Source of the DNA: Gammaproteobacteria bacterium
GTDB taxonomy: Bacteria; Pseudomonadota; Gammaproteobacteria; HK1
NCBI GenBank assembly: GCA_021773645.1
Contig: JAJFJU010000012.1
Span: 558,001 to 622,000, forward strand
DNA length: 64,000 nucleotides
Direction: 5' to 3'
The notes beneath the pieces were generated by a model. It ran no database searches and was not told the DNA's origin. It saw nothing but the letters and a program-made list of their open reading frames with translations. Shown piece after piece: positions 27,301 through 34,099 of this stretch (the stretch's first letter is position 1; each line of letters begins with the position of its first letter). A program made the position numbers and the translations under genes.

Positions 27301-28229
27301 TCCATGCCCCGGTAGCTGAGTTGTGCACTACTGTGGAGAATTTTTAGGCTCTGGCCCTGGTTGTCGAGATGGAGATTCTCCACCCCATATTCACCAGTGA
27401 GCTCTAATAAAGCACCCTCTTTCAGTTTGCCCCAGAGTTCGAAGTCCGCGATTCCACTGGTGGGCACAATATTGCCGATGCGTATTGCCGGCGGCCAACG
27501 GCCTAGATCCAGATGGGTTCCTTGGGCATAGAAGTTTCCTGCCCATTCACCGCTCTCGGGTGTGCCTTTGAGATCCAGCACCAAGCGGGCCTGGGAATCT
27601 TTACTCCCGGGCAGTCGAAAGGAGAGTTCGGCACGATGGCGGCTGCCCTGATTATGAACCCGAATTTGAACCTGGCGCAGGCGCAAGGGCGGTCGCTGAC
27701 GGAATTGGTCGTGCCAGATGATGTCGGCGGATTCGAGGCCGAGGAAGGGCTGATTGAGCAGGAATGCCACTAGGGCTTCACCGTTTTCTTGCCTTTTGCT
27801 GGCCCCTTGCGTGCCCAGACCCTTGATACGGATGCGCCGGTCAGGGCCACGCACTACGGTGATAGACGCGCCCCCTACGCTCAGGGTGTGTAATACCGGC
27901 TTACCTTGCTGCAGGGTGCGGAACAGATTGAGCTCTATATGTGCCCGGGTGAAGCGTGCCGTGCCAGCGGCCTCATCTCGCGCCAGCTTGACGTCCGCCA
28001 GTTCAATGACCGGTGTCCAGCCACGCCAATGGGCATTGAGGGTACCAATGGAAACTTCCTGTTCCAGTAGTTGGCTGATGGCAGATTCAATATCTGGCCG
28101 GAAAGTGGTGAGATCCGGCAGCAATAACCGGGCACCCACCAGACTGATGGCAATGAGGGCCACGCAGACCATCACTAGGTCCATGAGCCTTGCCAGCAGG
28201 ATGCGGCAGCGCCGGAATAGGTTGCTCAT
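24321..28229 (-). CDS. yhdP: YhdP family AsmA-like protein (intermembrane phospholipid transport)
   Basis: A 1,302-residue inner-membrane-anchored periplasmic protein, close to the 1,266 residues of E. coli YhdP. One N-terminal span (about 13-33) is followed by the DUF3971/AsmA-type beta-rich repeats. The C-terminus carries SSLPLAGAVLGPVGVGVGA, then ARSQYTITGSWYEPVITRI, typical of the family. YhdP, TamB and YdbH form bridges that carry phospholipids to the outer membrane. It is first in the yhdP-mnmA-hflD-lipoprotein run. It diverges from nhaD. Confidence 0.92.
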   Translation of the reverse strand: MSNLFRRCRILLARLMDLVMVCVALIAISLVGARLLLPDLTTFRPDIESAISQLLEQEVSIGTLNAHWRGWTPVIELADVKLARDEAAGTARFTRAHIELNLFRTLQQGKPVLHTLSVGGASITVVRGPDRRIRIKGLGTQGASKRQENGEALVAFLLNQPFLGLESADIIWHDQFRQRPPLRLRQVQIRVHNQGSRHRAELSFRLPGSKDSQARLVLDLKGTPESGEWAGNFYAQGTHLDLGRWPPAIRIGNIVPTSGIADFELWGKLKEGALLELTGEYGVENLHLDNQGQSLKILHSSAQLSYRGMDGGSGLALDGFRLVTADTAPAASRIELLWTDSNRDQPGILRAQADAISLPVLLHILPPLLPTGTQLPGALISTKAQGELRNVRLETRAQGGYAFAGEINQLQTNASGKIPGIRNLSGTLSGNDNGGAVHLDSQMLNIDLPTLYPAPLDFQSLAGDISWEVSAEGWRINTEDLRLKTTEVDAQLRVSVYKAKGDHSPLLDLQARLQGGNEQTAKRFIPSRLLSPKLNHWLSSAIQAGQVVSADMLYRGRTADFPFRQHQGHFETRAQVREGRLRYLPDWPEIREGEVALLFEDTSLDITSNRAKVFDSKLSAVHVRIPDIWSKQPQLQIKGEAWGAGSDGLRFLGESPLEARFQRLLAELESTGDIHLGLKLDIPLQPGSGEPRVAGTIGLKNHAINTRRLGMRLDALNGQLRFDENGLEAEGLTARYLDSPVTATIASQDGESKATVLHMQGLADPAFLSRLFTQLKLNASTVLNRLEGQTDWQASLTLPIGGGNGNAMDTQLRVASDLRGLAIDLPQPLGKDKTSASASTLDLQLSEAKSLLGFRYGEQLQGLLLLHPGDDGSQLERGSIVINGGEASLPSTEGLNLRGVLKRLVLSEWLNLFANTNNTETTDTPTFLDQLHGISLHADSLEFSGRSFYDQEIELQPTGDGGWRVRVDGPTLAGDILLPPTESKTPLKIHLDRLALAPMEDSTRSSTELDPHTLPAMDFYATELSYGEHYLGTVRLLTEPATEGLKVNNLEILAEHFKVQSSGTWSHLDGLHQSRFHIQATSQDLGLMLDALKFEGTASGGSTLINMNVSWIGSPAEFSLATLDGNLHFKAKRGRLLEVKAGPTGRLFGLLTLQSLPRRLKLDFSDLFRKGFAYDRIKGNFSLEDGNAYTNNLVMESPSARVEVAGRVGLRTEDYDQIVTVTPHISSSLPLAGAVLGPVGVGVGAVIWLTEKMFKKPIINRVARSQYTITGSWYEPVITRIRGSKAKQGDSTPAKPQDTATP

Positions 28230-28452
28230 CCGTCGTTCGATTGCCGGAAGGAAGTCGTCTTCCCGGGGGAGCGTTTTGAATTCAGCGGGTGGACTGGAAA
28301 ATTGGCGAGCATAAGTCGTTTTTTAGGGGGTAAGAAGGCCTGGAAGATGGGGCGTCAAAGTGTAGAGAGTCTGTCGCTTTTCGACAACGCGTTGCTACTG
28401 CCGGTAGCCTATCGAGGCCGAAATAGAAACACCTTCAATGGCAGCCTTCCAA
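28230..28452. other. divergent intergenic region between yhdP and nhaD
   Basis: No gene is visible between the yhdP start and the nhaD promoter. The sequence is ordinary in composition, and I see no convincing repeat or hairpin here. Confidence 0.5.
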
Positions 28453-28480
28453 TTGACTGAAGCGACTCGTCCGCTATGAT
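28453..28480 (+). promoter_or_regulatory. sigma-70-type promoter of nhaD
   Basis: TTGACT (28453-28458), 16-bp spacer, TATGAT (28475-28480). Both hexamers differ from consensus by one base. Transcription should start near 28487, which rules out the in-frame GTG at 28486 as the nhaD start. Confidence 0.65.
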
Positions 28481-28486
28481 ACGCGG

Positions 28487-28599
28487 TGGCCGTACGGACG
28501 CCAGCTAGCCTTTGCTCTTTTTGGCTTGAGTTGTTTCTCTCGGGAACGTTTGTCGGAAGCACATTTTTCAGTTATTTCCCCCTGATTTTGGACATAAAA
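28487..28599 (+). promoter_or_regulatory. long nhaD leader, possible structured RNA
   Basis: About 113 nt lie between the predicted transcription start and ATG 28600. The first half is rich in short complementary blocks (CCGTACGG; GCC near 28500 against GGC near 28523; CTTGAG / CTCTCGGG). Leaders of Na+/H+ antiporter genes include ion-sensing riboswitches, but I cannot match this one to a known class. Confidence 0.3.
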
Positions 28600-30027
28600 A
28601 TGAAAAAAACCTTGGCGATGTTGTTTGGATTTCTGGCGCCGTTGTTTCCCATGGTGGCGATGGCCTCCGCGGCGGCTCATGAGCGCATGGACCTTACCAG
28701 CCATATGGGCGGCTATCTGGCCCTGTTGATTTTCGTGGTGGCCTATACCCTGGTGATACGCGAGGAAGGTCTGCATTTGGCCAAGTCGAAGCCAGTACTG
28801 ATGGCCGCCGGTTTTATCTGGATTATCATCGCCATTATTTATCAGCAGCACGGTATCGACCATGCTGCTGAGGTGGCACTACGACACAATTTCCTCGAGT
28901 TTGCAGAGCTGTTTTTCTTCCTGCTGGTGGCCATGACCTACATCAACGCCATGATCGAGCGCGGGGTATTCAATGCCTTGCGGATTTGGCTGGTGGGCAA
29001 GGGTTTCAGTTACCGACAGATTTTCTTAATCACCGGTGTGCTGGCCTTCTTCCTGTCGCCAGTGGCGGACAATCTGACCACCGCCCTGATTATGGGTACC
29101 GTGGTATTAACAGTGGGCAAGGAGCAGCCGAAATTCATCGTGCTGTCGTGTATTTCCATTGTTGTCGGCGCCAATGCCGGGGGTGCATTCAGTCCCTTTG
29201 GCGACATCACTACGCTGATGGTATGGCAGAAAGGGATCATTGATTTCACTGACTTTTTCAAGTTGTTTGTTCCCTCGGTTGTCAACTACGCCCTACCCGC
29301 TGCGGTGATGTTTTTCTTTGTGCCAACGGGTAGCCCCGCCGCTGTTGAGCATCAGGGCCAGGTGATGGAGCGTGGCAGTTTTATCGTCGTTGCCCTATTC
29401 CTGTTGACCATCGTGACCGCCGTTTGTTTCCATAATTTCCTCCATTTGCCGCCGGCTGTCGGCATGATGATGGGGCTCGCTTACCTGAAGATTTTTGCTC
29501 ACTATCTGAAAGAAACTCACAAGTCACGAGCGGAGACTCTTGCCATTCAGTTTGAGCATGGGGAGTCGGATGTGCGTTCCATTCAGCGCAAGCGCGGCTT
29601 TGATATCTTCGACAAGATCGCCGGTGCGGAGTGGGACACGCTGTTTTTCTTTTACGGGGTAATCATGGCCGTGGGTGGCCTCGGTTTCATGGGTTATCTG
29701 GGGTTGGTGTCTGGTTTTATGTACGGCGAACTCGGTGCCACCAATGCCAACATCCTGGTGGGGGTGCTGTCGGCCATCGTGGATAACATTCCGGTGATGT
29801 TCGCAGTGTTGACCATGAACCCGGAAATGTCCGAGTTGCAATGGTTGCTGGTGACCCTGACCGCGGGTGTCGGCGGCAGTCTACTTTCCGTTGGCTCTGC
29901 CGCTGGCGTGGCGCTGATGGGACAGGCCCGTGGGTACTACACTTTTGGTGCGCATCTGAAATGGGCCCCGGTGATCGCCATCGGCTATCTCGCCAGCATC
30001 TACGTTCATTTCCTGGTTAACGGCTAA
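28600..30027 (+). CDS. nhaD: Na+/H+ antiporter NhaD
   Basis: Inner-membrane exchanger that expels Na+ for H+, frequent in halophilic and alkaliphilic gammaproteobacteria. The 475-residue chain starts with a cleavable-looking signal (MKKTLAMLF to AMASA), then about 12 spans. Family motifs are SPVADNLTTALIMGTVV, GGAFSPFGDITTLMVW and VDNIPVMFAVL, with the paired half-helix Asp residues expected of the ion-transporter superfamily. ATG 28600 fits the promoter at 28453-28480; the frame extends to a GTG at 28486 that coincides with the predicted transcription start. It is followed, across a MITE-like element, by a complete mrp-type operon, so two sodium exporters lie side by side. Confidence 0.93.
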   Translation: MKKTLAMLFGFLAPLFPMVAMASAAAHERMDLTSHMGGYLALLIFVVAYTLVIREEGLHLAKSKPVLMAAGFIWIIIAIIYQQHGIDHAAEVALRHNFLEFAELFFFLLVAMTYINAMIERGVFNALRIWLVGKGFSYRQIFLITGVLAFFLSPVADNLTTALIMGTVVLTVGKEQPKFIVLSCISIVVGANAGGAFSPFGDITTLMVWQKGIIDFTDFFKLFVPSVVNYALPAAVMFFFVPTGSPAAVEHQGQVMERGSFIVVALFLLTIVTAVCFHNFLHLPPAVGMMMGLAYLKIFAHYLKETHKSRAETLAIQFEHGESDVRSIQRKRGFDIFDKIAGAEWDTLFFFYGVIMAVGGLGFMGYLGLVSGFMYGELGATNANILVGVLSAIVDNIPVMFAVLTMNPEMSELQWLLVTLTAGVGGSLLSVGSAAGVALMGQARGYYTFGAHLKWAPVIAIGYLASIYVHFLVNG

Positions 30028-30040
30028 GAAGTTCGACCAT

Positions 30041-30191
30041 GCCCGGCGGGTTGCTGAAAGAGCTTCAGGGGAGTGCAAGACAAGGCAAAAATTGGCGAAA
30101 AAGCGGAGCTTACAGAAAGTAAGTGAGTATTTTGAGCCAGTTTTTAACGCAGTATTGTGCCCCATGAGGGTTTTTCAGCGGCTTGCCAGGG
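30041..30191. mobile_element. MITE-like hairpin element between nhaD and mrpE
   Basis: About 150 bp with imperfect terminal inverted repeats: CCCGGCGGGTTGCTGAAAG at the left faces TTTTTCAGCGGCTTGCCAGG at the right. The core is an inner hairpin (AAAAATTGGC...CTTAC, loop AGAAA, GTAAG...GCCAGTTTTT). The AAATTG/GAAAAAGCGGAGCTTA/TTTTCAGCAACC style is familiar to me from dispersed short repeats in many gammaproteobacteria. The right end supplies the start codon and first residues of mrpE. Confidence 0.65.
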
Positions 30192-30676
30192 GTAGAAGAC
30201 GTGCCTGGAGACACGGCTTCTATCTCGGCCTGGTGTTGTTTGGTCTGTGGTTGTTGTTATCGGGCTCGTTTAAGCCCTTGCTGCTGGGGCTAGGCTTCCT
30301 CTCTACCCTGTTGGTGGTGTACATCGCCCTGCGCATGGATGTCGCGGATCACGAGGGGCGAAGCATTCATATCAATGTCTTTCGGCCCGTTGGATTCTGG
30401 GTGTGGCTGGTGGGGCAGATCGTCAGGGCGAATCTGCACGTGACCTACCGCGTGCTGCATCCCCGTTTGCCTATCAGTCCCGAGGTCTTCCACGTTCGTG
30501 CCAGCCAGGATAGCGAGCTTGGCCGGGTTACCTATGCCAATTCTGTCACCCTTACCCCAGGTACCATCGCCATCGATCTGCAGGGCAATGAGCTGGAGAT
30601 CCATGCCCTTGATCGGGAAGCGGTAGAGGCCATGGTGGGGCACAAGGACAGTCGCGCTGCCGCGCTGGATTTATAG
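30164..30676 (+). CDS. mrpE: Na+/H+ antiporter (Mrp) subunit E
   Basis: Small membrane subunit of the multi-gene Mrp cation/proton antiporter, 170 residues from ATG 30164. Two or three spans (about 17-55) are followed by PVGFWVWLVGQIVRANLHVTYRVL and a soluble tail with SVTLTPGTIAIDLQGNELEIHALD, the MrpE/MnhE signature. The start is uncertain: ATG 30164 lies in the right inverted repeat of the MITE-like element and has no good ribosome site; a TTG at 30092 is also in frame. Either way, the first residues derive from the element. mrpF follows 5 bp after the stop. Confidence 0.87.
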   Translation: MRVFQRLARGRRRAWRHGFYLGLVLFGLWLLLSGSFKPLLLGLGFLSTLLVVYIALRMDVADHEGRSIHINVFRPVGFWVWLVGQIVRANLHVTYRVLHPRLPISPEVFHVRASQDSELGRVTYANSVTLTPGTIAIDLQGNELEIHALDREAVEAMVGHKDSRAAALDL

Positions 30677-30681
30677 CCCAT

Positions 30682-30972
30682 ATGTTTAGCGCTGCCATCA
30701 TTGCGATTTTTATCACCATGGCGCTGACCCTGGCACGGGCGCTGCTGGGTCCCACGGTGTATGACCGTCTCCTCGCCGTTAACAGCTTCGGCACCCTCAC
30801 GGTGTTGCTTATCGCGGTCCATGGCTTTCTCATGGGGCGCCCGGCATTTCTTGATATTGCGCTGGTCTATGCGCTGATTAGCTTCATTGGCACTATTGCG
30901 GTGCTTAAGTTCTTTGAGTACGGGGACCTGGGGCCGGGAGAGCGGGTGTCCTTCGATGAGGAGCAGGAATGA
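30682..30972 (+). CDS. mrpF: Na+/H+ antiporter (Mrp) subunit F
   Basis: A 96-residue protein with three predicted spans. RALLGPTVYDRLLAVNSFG after the first span is the MrpF/PhaF hallmark, and LDIALVYALISFIGTIAVLKF forms the last span. The acidic tail is cytoplasmic. The stop overlaps the mrpG start as ATGA. It is a structural part of the Mrp complex. Confidence 0.93.
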   Translation: MFSAAIIAIFITMALTLARALLGPTVYDRLLAVNSFGTLTVLLIAVHGFLMGRPAFLDIALVYALISFIGTIAVLKFFEYGDLGPGERVSFDEEQE

Positions 30973-31298
30973 TGCTGGAGACGGTGCGTGAGGGGCTATC
31001 CTGGGCTTGCCTGCTGAGCGGCGGGTTCTTTCTCGTTGCCGGCGGCATTGGCATGCTGCGGCTGCCGGACTTTTATACTCGCATGCATCCCGCCGGGGTC
31101 ATCGACACTATGGGTGCCGGGCTAATATTGCTGGGGCTGATGATTCAGGCGGGGTTTAGCCTGGTTACCGTCAAGCTGTTGCTCATCGCATTATTTCTGC
31201 TGTTTACCTCCCCCACCGCGGTACACGCCCTTGCCAAGGCAGCGCGCCATGGTGGGCTTGAACCACTGTTGGTGAATACGGAGGAGAATGATGAGTGA
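30969..31298 (+). CDS. mrpG: Na+/H+ antiporter (Mrp) subunit G
   Basis: A 109-residue three-span subunit. GGFFLVAGGIGMLRLPDFYTR and MHPAGVIDTMGAGLILLG are the MrpG/MnhG signature, followed by LIALFLLFTSPTAVHAL. It overlaps mrpF upstream and the DUF4040 gene downstream, so the genes are tightly coupled. Confidence 0.93.
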   Translation: MMLETVREGLSWACLLSGGFFLVAGGIGMLRLPDFYTRMHPAGVIDTMGAGLILLGLMIQAGFSLVTVKLLLIALFLLFTSPTAVHALAKAARHGGLEPLLVNTEENDE

Positions 31299-31839
31299 GG
31301 TGCTGATTAACCAGATTCTGCTCGCCTTCATGTTGGTGATTGCCATTGGCGTGTTGTATCAGCGCAATCTCTTTGCCGCGGCCATGCTTATGAGTATTTA
31401 CAGCCTGTTGGCAGCGGCGCTATTCGTAGTGCTGGATGCAGTGGATGTGGCCTTTACCGAGGCGGCGGTGGGGGCGGGTATTTCCATCATCCTCGCCCTC
31501 GGCACCCTGGCGCTCACCTGTGGCGAACAAAAACCCCGGCCAGTACTCGCCACTGGCCCCTTGCTGGTGGTTTTGCTGACTGGCGGCATGCTGATCTATG
31601 GCACCTTGGACATGCCCTACTATGGTGATCCCGAGGCCGCGGCACATACTGGGGTGGCAAGCCGTTATTTGCAGGATTCCGCTAATGAGGTTGGCCCGCC
31701 TAATGTGGTCACCTCGGTGCTCGCCAGCTACCGCGGCTACGATACCCTTGGAGAGACCGTGGTGATCTTCGCTGCCGGCATCGGGGTGTTCGCACTGATG
31801 GGTCGCGGGCGTCGTAAAGCGACAAGGAAGGTGAAATAA
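31291..31839 (+). CDS. DUF4040 (MbhD/MbhE-like) subunit, detached MrpA C-terminal domain
   Basis: A 182-residue membrane protein equivalent to the C-terminal part of MrpA, here encoded alone. The first half is the DUF4040/MbhD unit (GVLYQRNLFAAAMLMSIYSL, DVAFTEAAVGAGISIILAL). The second half is MbhE-like (NVVTSVLASYRGYDTLGETV, then FAAGIGVFALMG). In the Mrp complex this portion bridges to MrpB. ATG 31291 is preferred over the adjacent ATG 31288 because GGAGGAG is better spaced. It overlaps mrpG by 8 bp and is followed after 2 bp by mrpB. Confidence 0.9.
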   Translation: MSEVLINQILLAFMLVIAIGVLYQRNLFAAAMLMSIYSLLAAALFVVLDAVDVAFTEAAVGAGISIILALGTLALTCGEQKPRPVLATGPLLVVLLTGGMLIYGTLDMPYYGDPEAAAHTGVASRYLQDSANEVGPPNVVTSVLASYRGYDTLGETVVIFAAGIGVFALMGRGRRKATRKVK

Positions 31840-31841
31840 CA

Positions 31842-32249
31842 ATGCAGCACCATATCGTATTGCAGGTGGTCGCCAAGGTGCTGTTGCCACTGATTCTACT
31901 GTACGCCCTGTATGTCCAATTCCATGGCGATTTTGGTCCTGGCGGTGGCTTTCAGGCGGGGGTGCTGTTTGCCGTGGGGCTGATTCTTTACGGGCTGATC
32001 TATGGCGTCGATACCTTGCAAAGGGTGATTTCCCCTGATGTCCTGCGTACGCTCATGGCTTCCGGGGTATTGCTGTATGCCGGGGTGGGGGTGCTGGGAA
32101 TTTTCATGGGCGGTCAGTATCTGGATTACGGAGTACTCGCGCAGGATCCCTTACAGGGTCAGCATTGGGGGATTTTCTTCGTCGAATTGGGGGTGGGGAT
32201 TACTGTTGCGTCGGTGATGACCAGCCTGTTCTACGCCTTCGCCGGCTGA
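31842..32249 (+). CDS. mrpB: Na+/H+ antiporter (Mrp) subunit B
   Basis: A 135-residue four-span subunit. LLYALYVQFHGDFGPGGGFQAGV is the MrpB/MnhB signature, and HWGIFFVELGVGITVASVM forms the last span. It sits between the detached MrpA C-terminal domain and mrpC, as in other split Mrp operons. Confidence 0.94.
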   Translation: MQHHIVLQVVAKVLLPLILLYALYVQFHGDFGPGGGFQAGVLFAVGLILYGLIYGVDTLQRVISPDVLRTLMASGVLLYAGVGVLGIFMGGQYLDYGVLAQDPLQGQHWGIFFVELGVGITVASVMTSLFYAFAG

Positions 32250-32252
32250 GTC

Positions 32253-32615
32253 ATGGAAGCGCTCGGTCTCTACAATTACTGGTTGGTCATCGCACTGATG
32301 ATGACCGGCTTTTATATCGTAATTACCAGTCCCAATCTGGTGAAGAAGATCATTGGCCTGAACATCTTTCAGGCATCGGTTTTTATCCTCTATATCAGCA
32401 TGGGAAAGGTGGCTGGGGGTAGTGCGCCGATCCTTGCCGATCAGGTGACGCTTTATTCCAACCCGCTTCCTCATGTGCTGATTCTTACTGCGATTGTGGT
32501 GGGGGTTGCCACCACGGCCATGGGTTTGTCGCTGGTGGTGCGTATCTATGCCGCCTACGGCAGCATGGAGGAGGATGACATCGAGGTCATGGACAGATCG
32601 GAGACCGACGGGTGA
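32253..32615 (+). CDS. mrpC: Na+/H+ antiporter (Mrp) subunit C, NuoK-like
   Basis: A 120-residue three-span protein homologous to NuoK of complex I. VITSPNLVKKIIGLNIFQASVF, DPLPHVLILTAIVVGVA-like text (here NPLPHVLILTAIVVGVATTAMG) and the acidic tail are typical of MrpC. The stop overlaps the next start as ATGA. Confidence 0.94.
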   Translation: MEALGLYNYWLVIALMMTGFYIVITSPNLVKKIIGLNIFQASVFILYISMGKVAGGSAPILADQVTLYSNPLPHVLILTAIVVGVATTAMGLSLVVRIYAAYGSMEEDDIEVMDRSETDG

Positions 32616-34099
32616 TGATGCTGTTGACCGCGCACCTGCCCATCTTGCAGGTGATATTGCCCCTGATTGCGGCACCGCTATGCGTGTTGTTGCGCGGCCC
32701 TCGCCTCGCTTGGGGCTTGAGTGTGTTGGCGAGCTGGGGCTGTTTTGCCATCGCTATAGCACTGCTGAGGCAGGTGTTGGCCGAGGGCAGTGTCTCGTAT
32801 GCGCTGGGTGGCTGGGCCGCGCCCTGGGGCATCGAGTATCGGGTGGATGTGGTCAATGCCTTTGTGTTGCTTATCGTCTCGGGGATTAGCTCTGTGGTGT
32901 TGTCGGGTGCCCGTGCGGGTATCGAGGCGGAGGTGGCTAAAGACCGCATTGAGCTCTTATACACCTGCTGGCTATTGTGCCTTGCCGGTTTTCTCGGCAT
33001 TGCAGTCACCGGGGATACTTTTAACGTCTTCGTGTTTCTCGAGATTTCCGCTATTTCCAGCTATGCGTTGATCGCTCTGAGTGGTCGCCGGCGTGCCCTC
33101 ATCGCATCCTTTCGTTATCTGATTATGGGCACCGTTGGGGCCACCTTTATCGTCATTGGCGTCGGCCTGCTCTACATGGTGACCGGTACATTGAATATGG
33201 CGGATATTGGTGCCCGCCTGCCGGCGGTGGCGGAGAGCCGTACGGTTGCCGCTGCCTTTGCCTTTCTGACCGTGGGCATCGGCCTCAAGATGGCGCTTTT
33301 TCCACTCCACCTGTGGTTGCCCAACGCCTATACCTACGCCCCTGCACCGGTGACCGCGTTTTTTGCCGGTACCGCCACCAAGGTCGCGGTGTATCTGTTG
33401 CTGCGCTTCACCTTCACCATATTCGGGGCCGACTATGCCTTTGCTACGGTGGCGATGGAGTGGATCCTTTTGCCGCTAGCGGTGCTGGGGATCTTCAGTG
33501 CCTCGCTGGTGGCCATTTTTCAGCTCGATGTGAAACGTTTGCTGGCCTGGTCCAGCATCGCCCAAATTGGATATATGGTGTTGGGCATCAGTCTGGTTTC
33601 CGTGACTGGCTTGACCGCCAGTACCCTGCATCTGTTTAACCACGCCCTCATTAAATCGGCCCTGTTCATGACCATGGCCTGTGTGTTTTATCGTATTGGC
33701 TCCACTCAACTGGCCGATTTCGCGGGCCTGGGGCGGCGTATGCCCTGGACCATGGCTGCCTTCGTGGTCGGTGGGCTGAGTCTGATTGGCATACCGCTGA
33801 CGGTAGGTTTCGTCAGCAAGTGGTACCTGATACTCGCGCTGCTGGAGCGCGGCTGGTGGCCATTGTCCGTATTCGTAGTGTTGAGCTCGTTGCTGGCAGT
33901 GATGTATGTGTGGCGGGTGGTAGAGATGGCCTATCTGCAGCCCGCAACTTCGAATGCCAAGCCTTGCGAGGCACCCGCTTCAATACTCATCCCCACCTGG
34001 GCCCTGGTGCTGGCTAATCTCTATTTCGGTATCGATAGCTCGTTGACGGTGGGGATCGCGCAGCGGGCCGCGGAGTCCTTATTGGGTGTGAGTTCTTGA
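32612..34099 (+). CDS. mrpD: Mrp antiporter subunit D family protein, first of three
   Basis: A 495-residue, about 14-span protein of the NuoL/M/N family that moves protons or exchanges cations. The conserved Glu of span 5 is in FNVFVFLEISAISSYALIAL, and the Lys of span 7 in APAPVTAFFAGTATKVAVYL. LDVKRLLAWSSIAQIGYMVLG and the span-12 GIPLTVGFVSKWYL are present. It follows mrpC with an ATGA overlap, which makes it the positional equivalent of MrpD. Two further members of the same family follow. Confidence 0.9.
   Translation: MMMLLTAHLPILQVILPLIAAPLCVLLRGPRLAWGLSVLASWGCFAIAIALLRQVLAEGSVSYALGGWAAPWGIEYRVDVVNAFVLLIVSGISSVVLSGARAGIEAEVAKDRIELLYTCWLLCLAGFLGIAVTGDTFNVFVFLEISAISSYALIALSGRRRALIASFRYLIMGTVGATFIVIGVGLLYMVTGTLNMADIGARLPAVAESRTVAAAFAFLTVGIGLKMALFPLHLWLPNAYTYAPAPVTAFFAGTATKVAVYLLLRFTFTIFGADYAFATVAMEWILLPLAVLGIFSASLVAIFQLDVKRLLAWSSIAQIGYMVLGISLVSVTGLTASTLHLFNHALIKSALFMTMACVFYRIGSTQLADFAGLGRRMPWTMAAFVVGGLSLIGIPLTVGFVSKWYLILALLERGWWPLSVFVVLSSLLAVMYVWRVVEMAYLQPATSNAKPCEAPASILIPTWALVLANLYFGIDSSLTVGIAQRAAESLLGVSS

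Noticed and set aside
28486-28599. N-terminal extension of NhaD from GTG 28486
   Set aside because: The sigma-70 promoter at 28453-28480 would start transcription at about that base, and the signal peptide begins at ATG 28600.
30092-30163. TTG start of MrpE at 30092
   Set aside because: The added residues are encoded by the core of the MITE-like element and match nothing in MrpE. ATG 30164 is the less bad choice.
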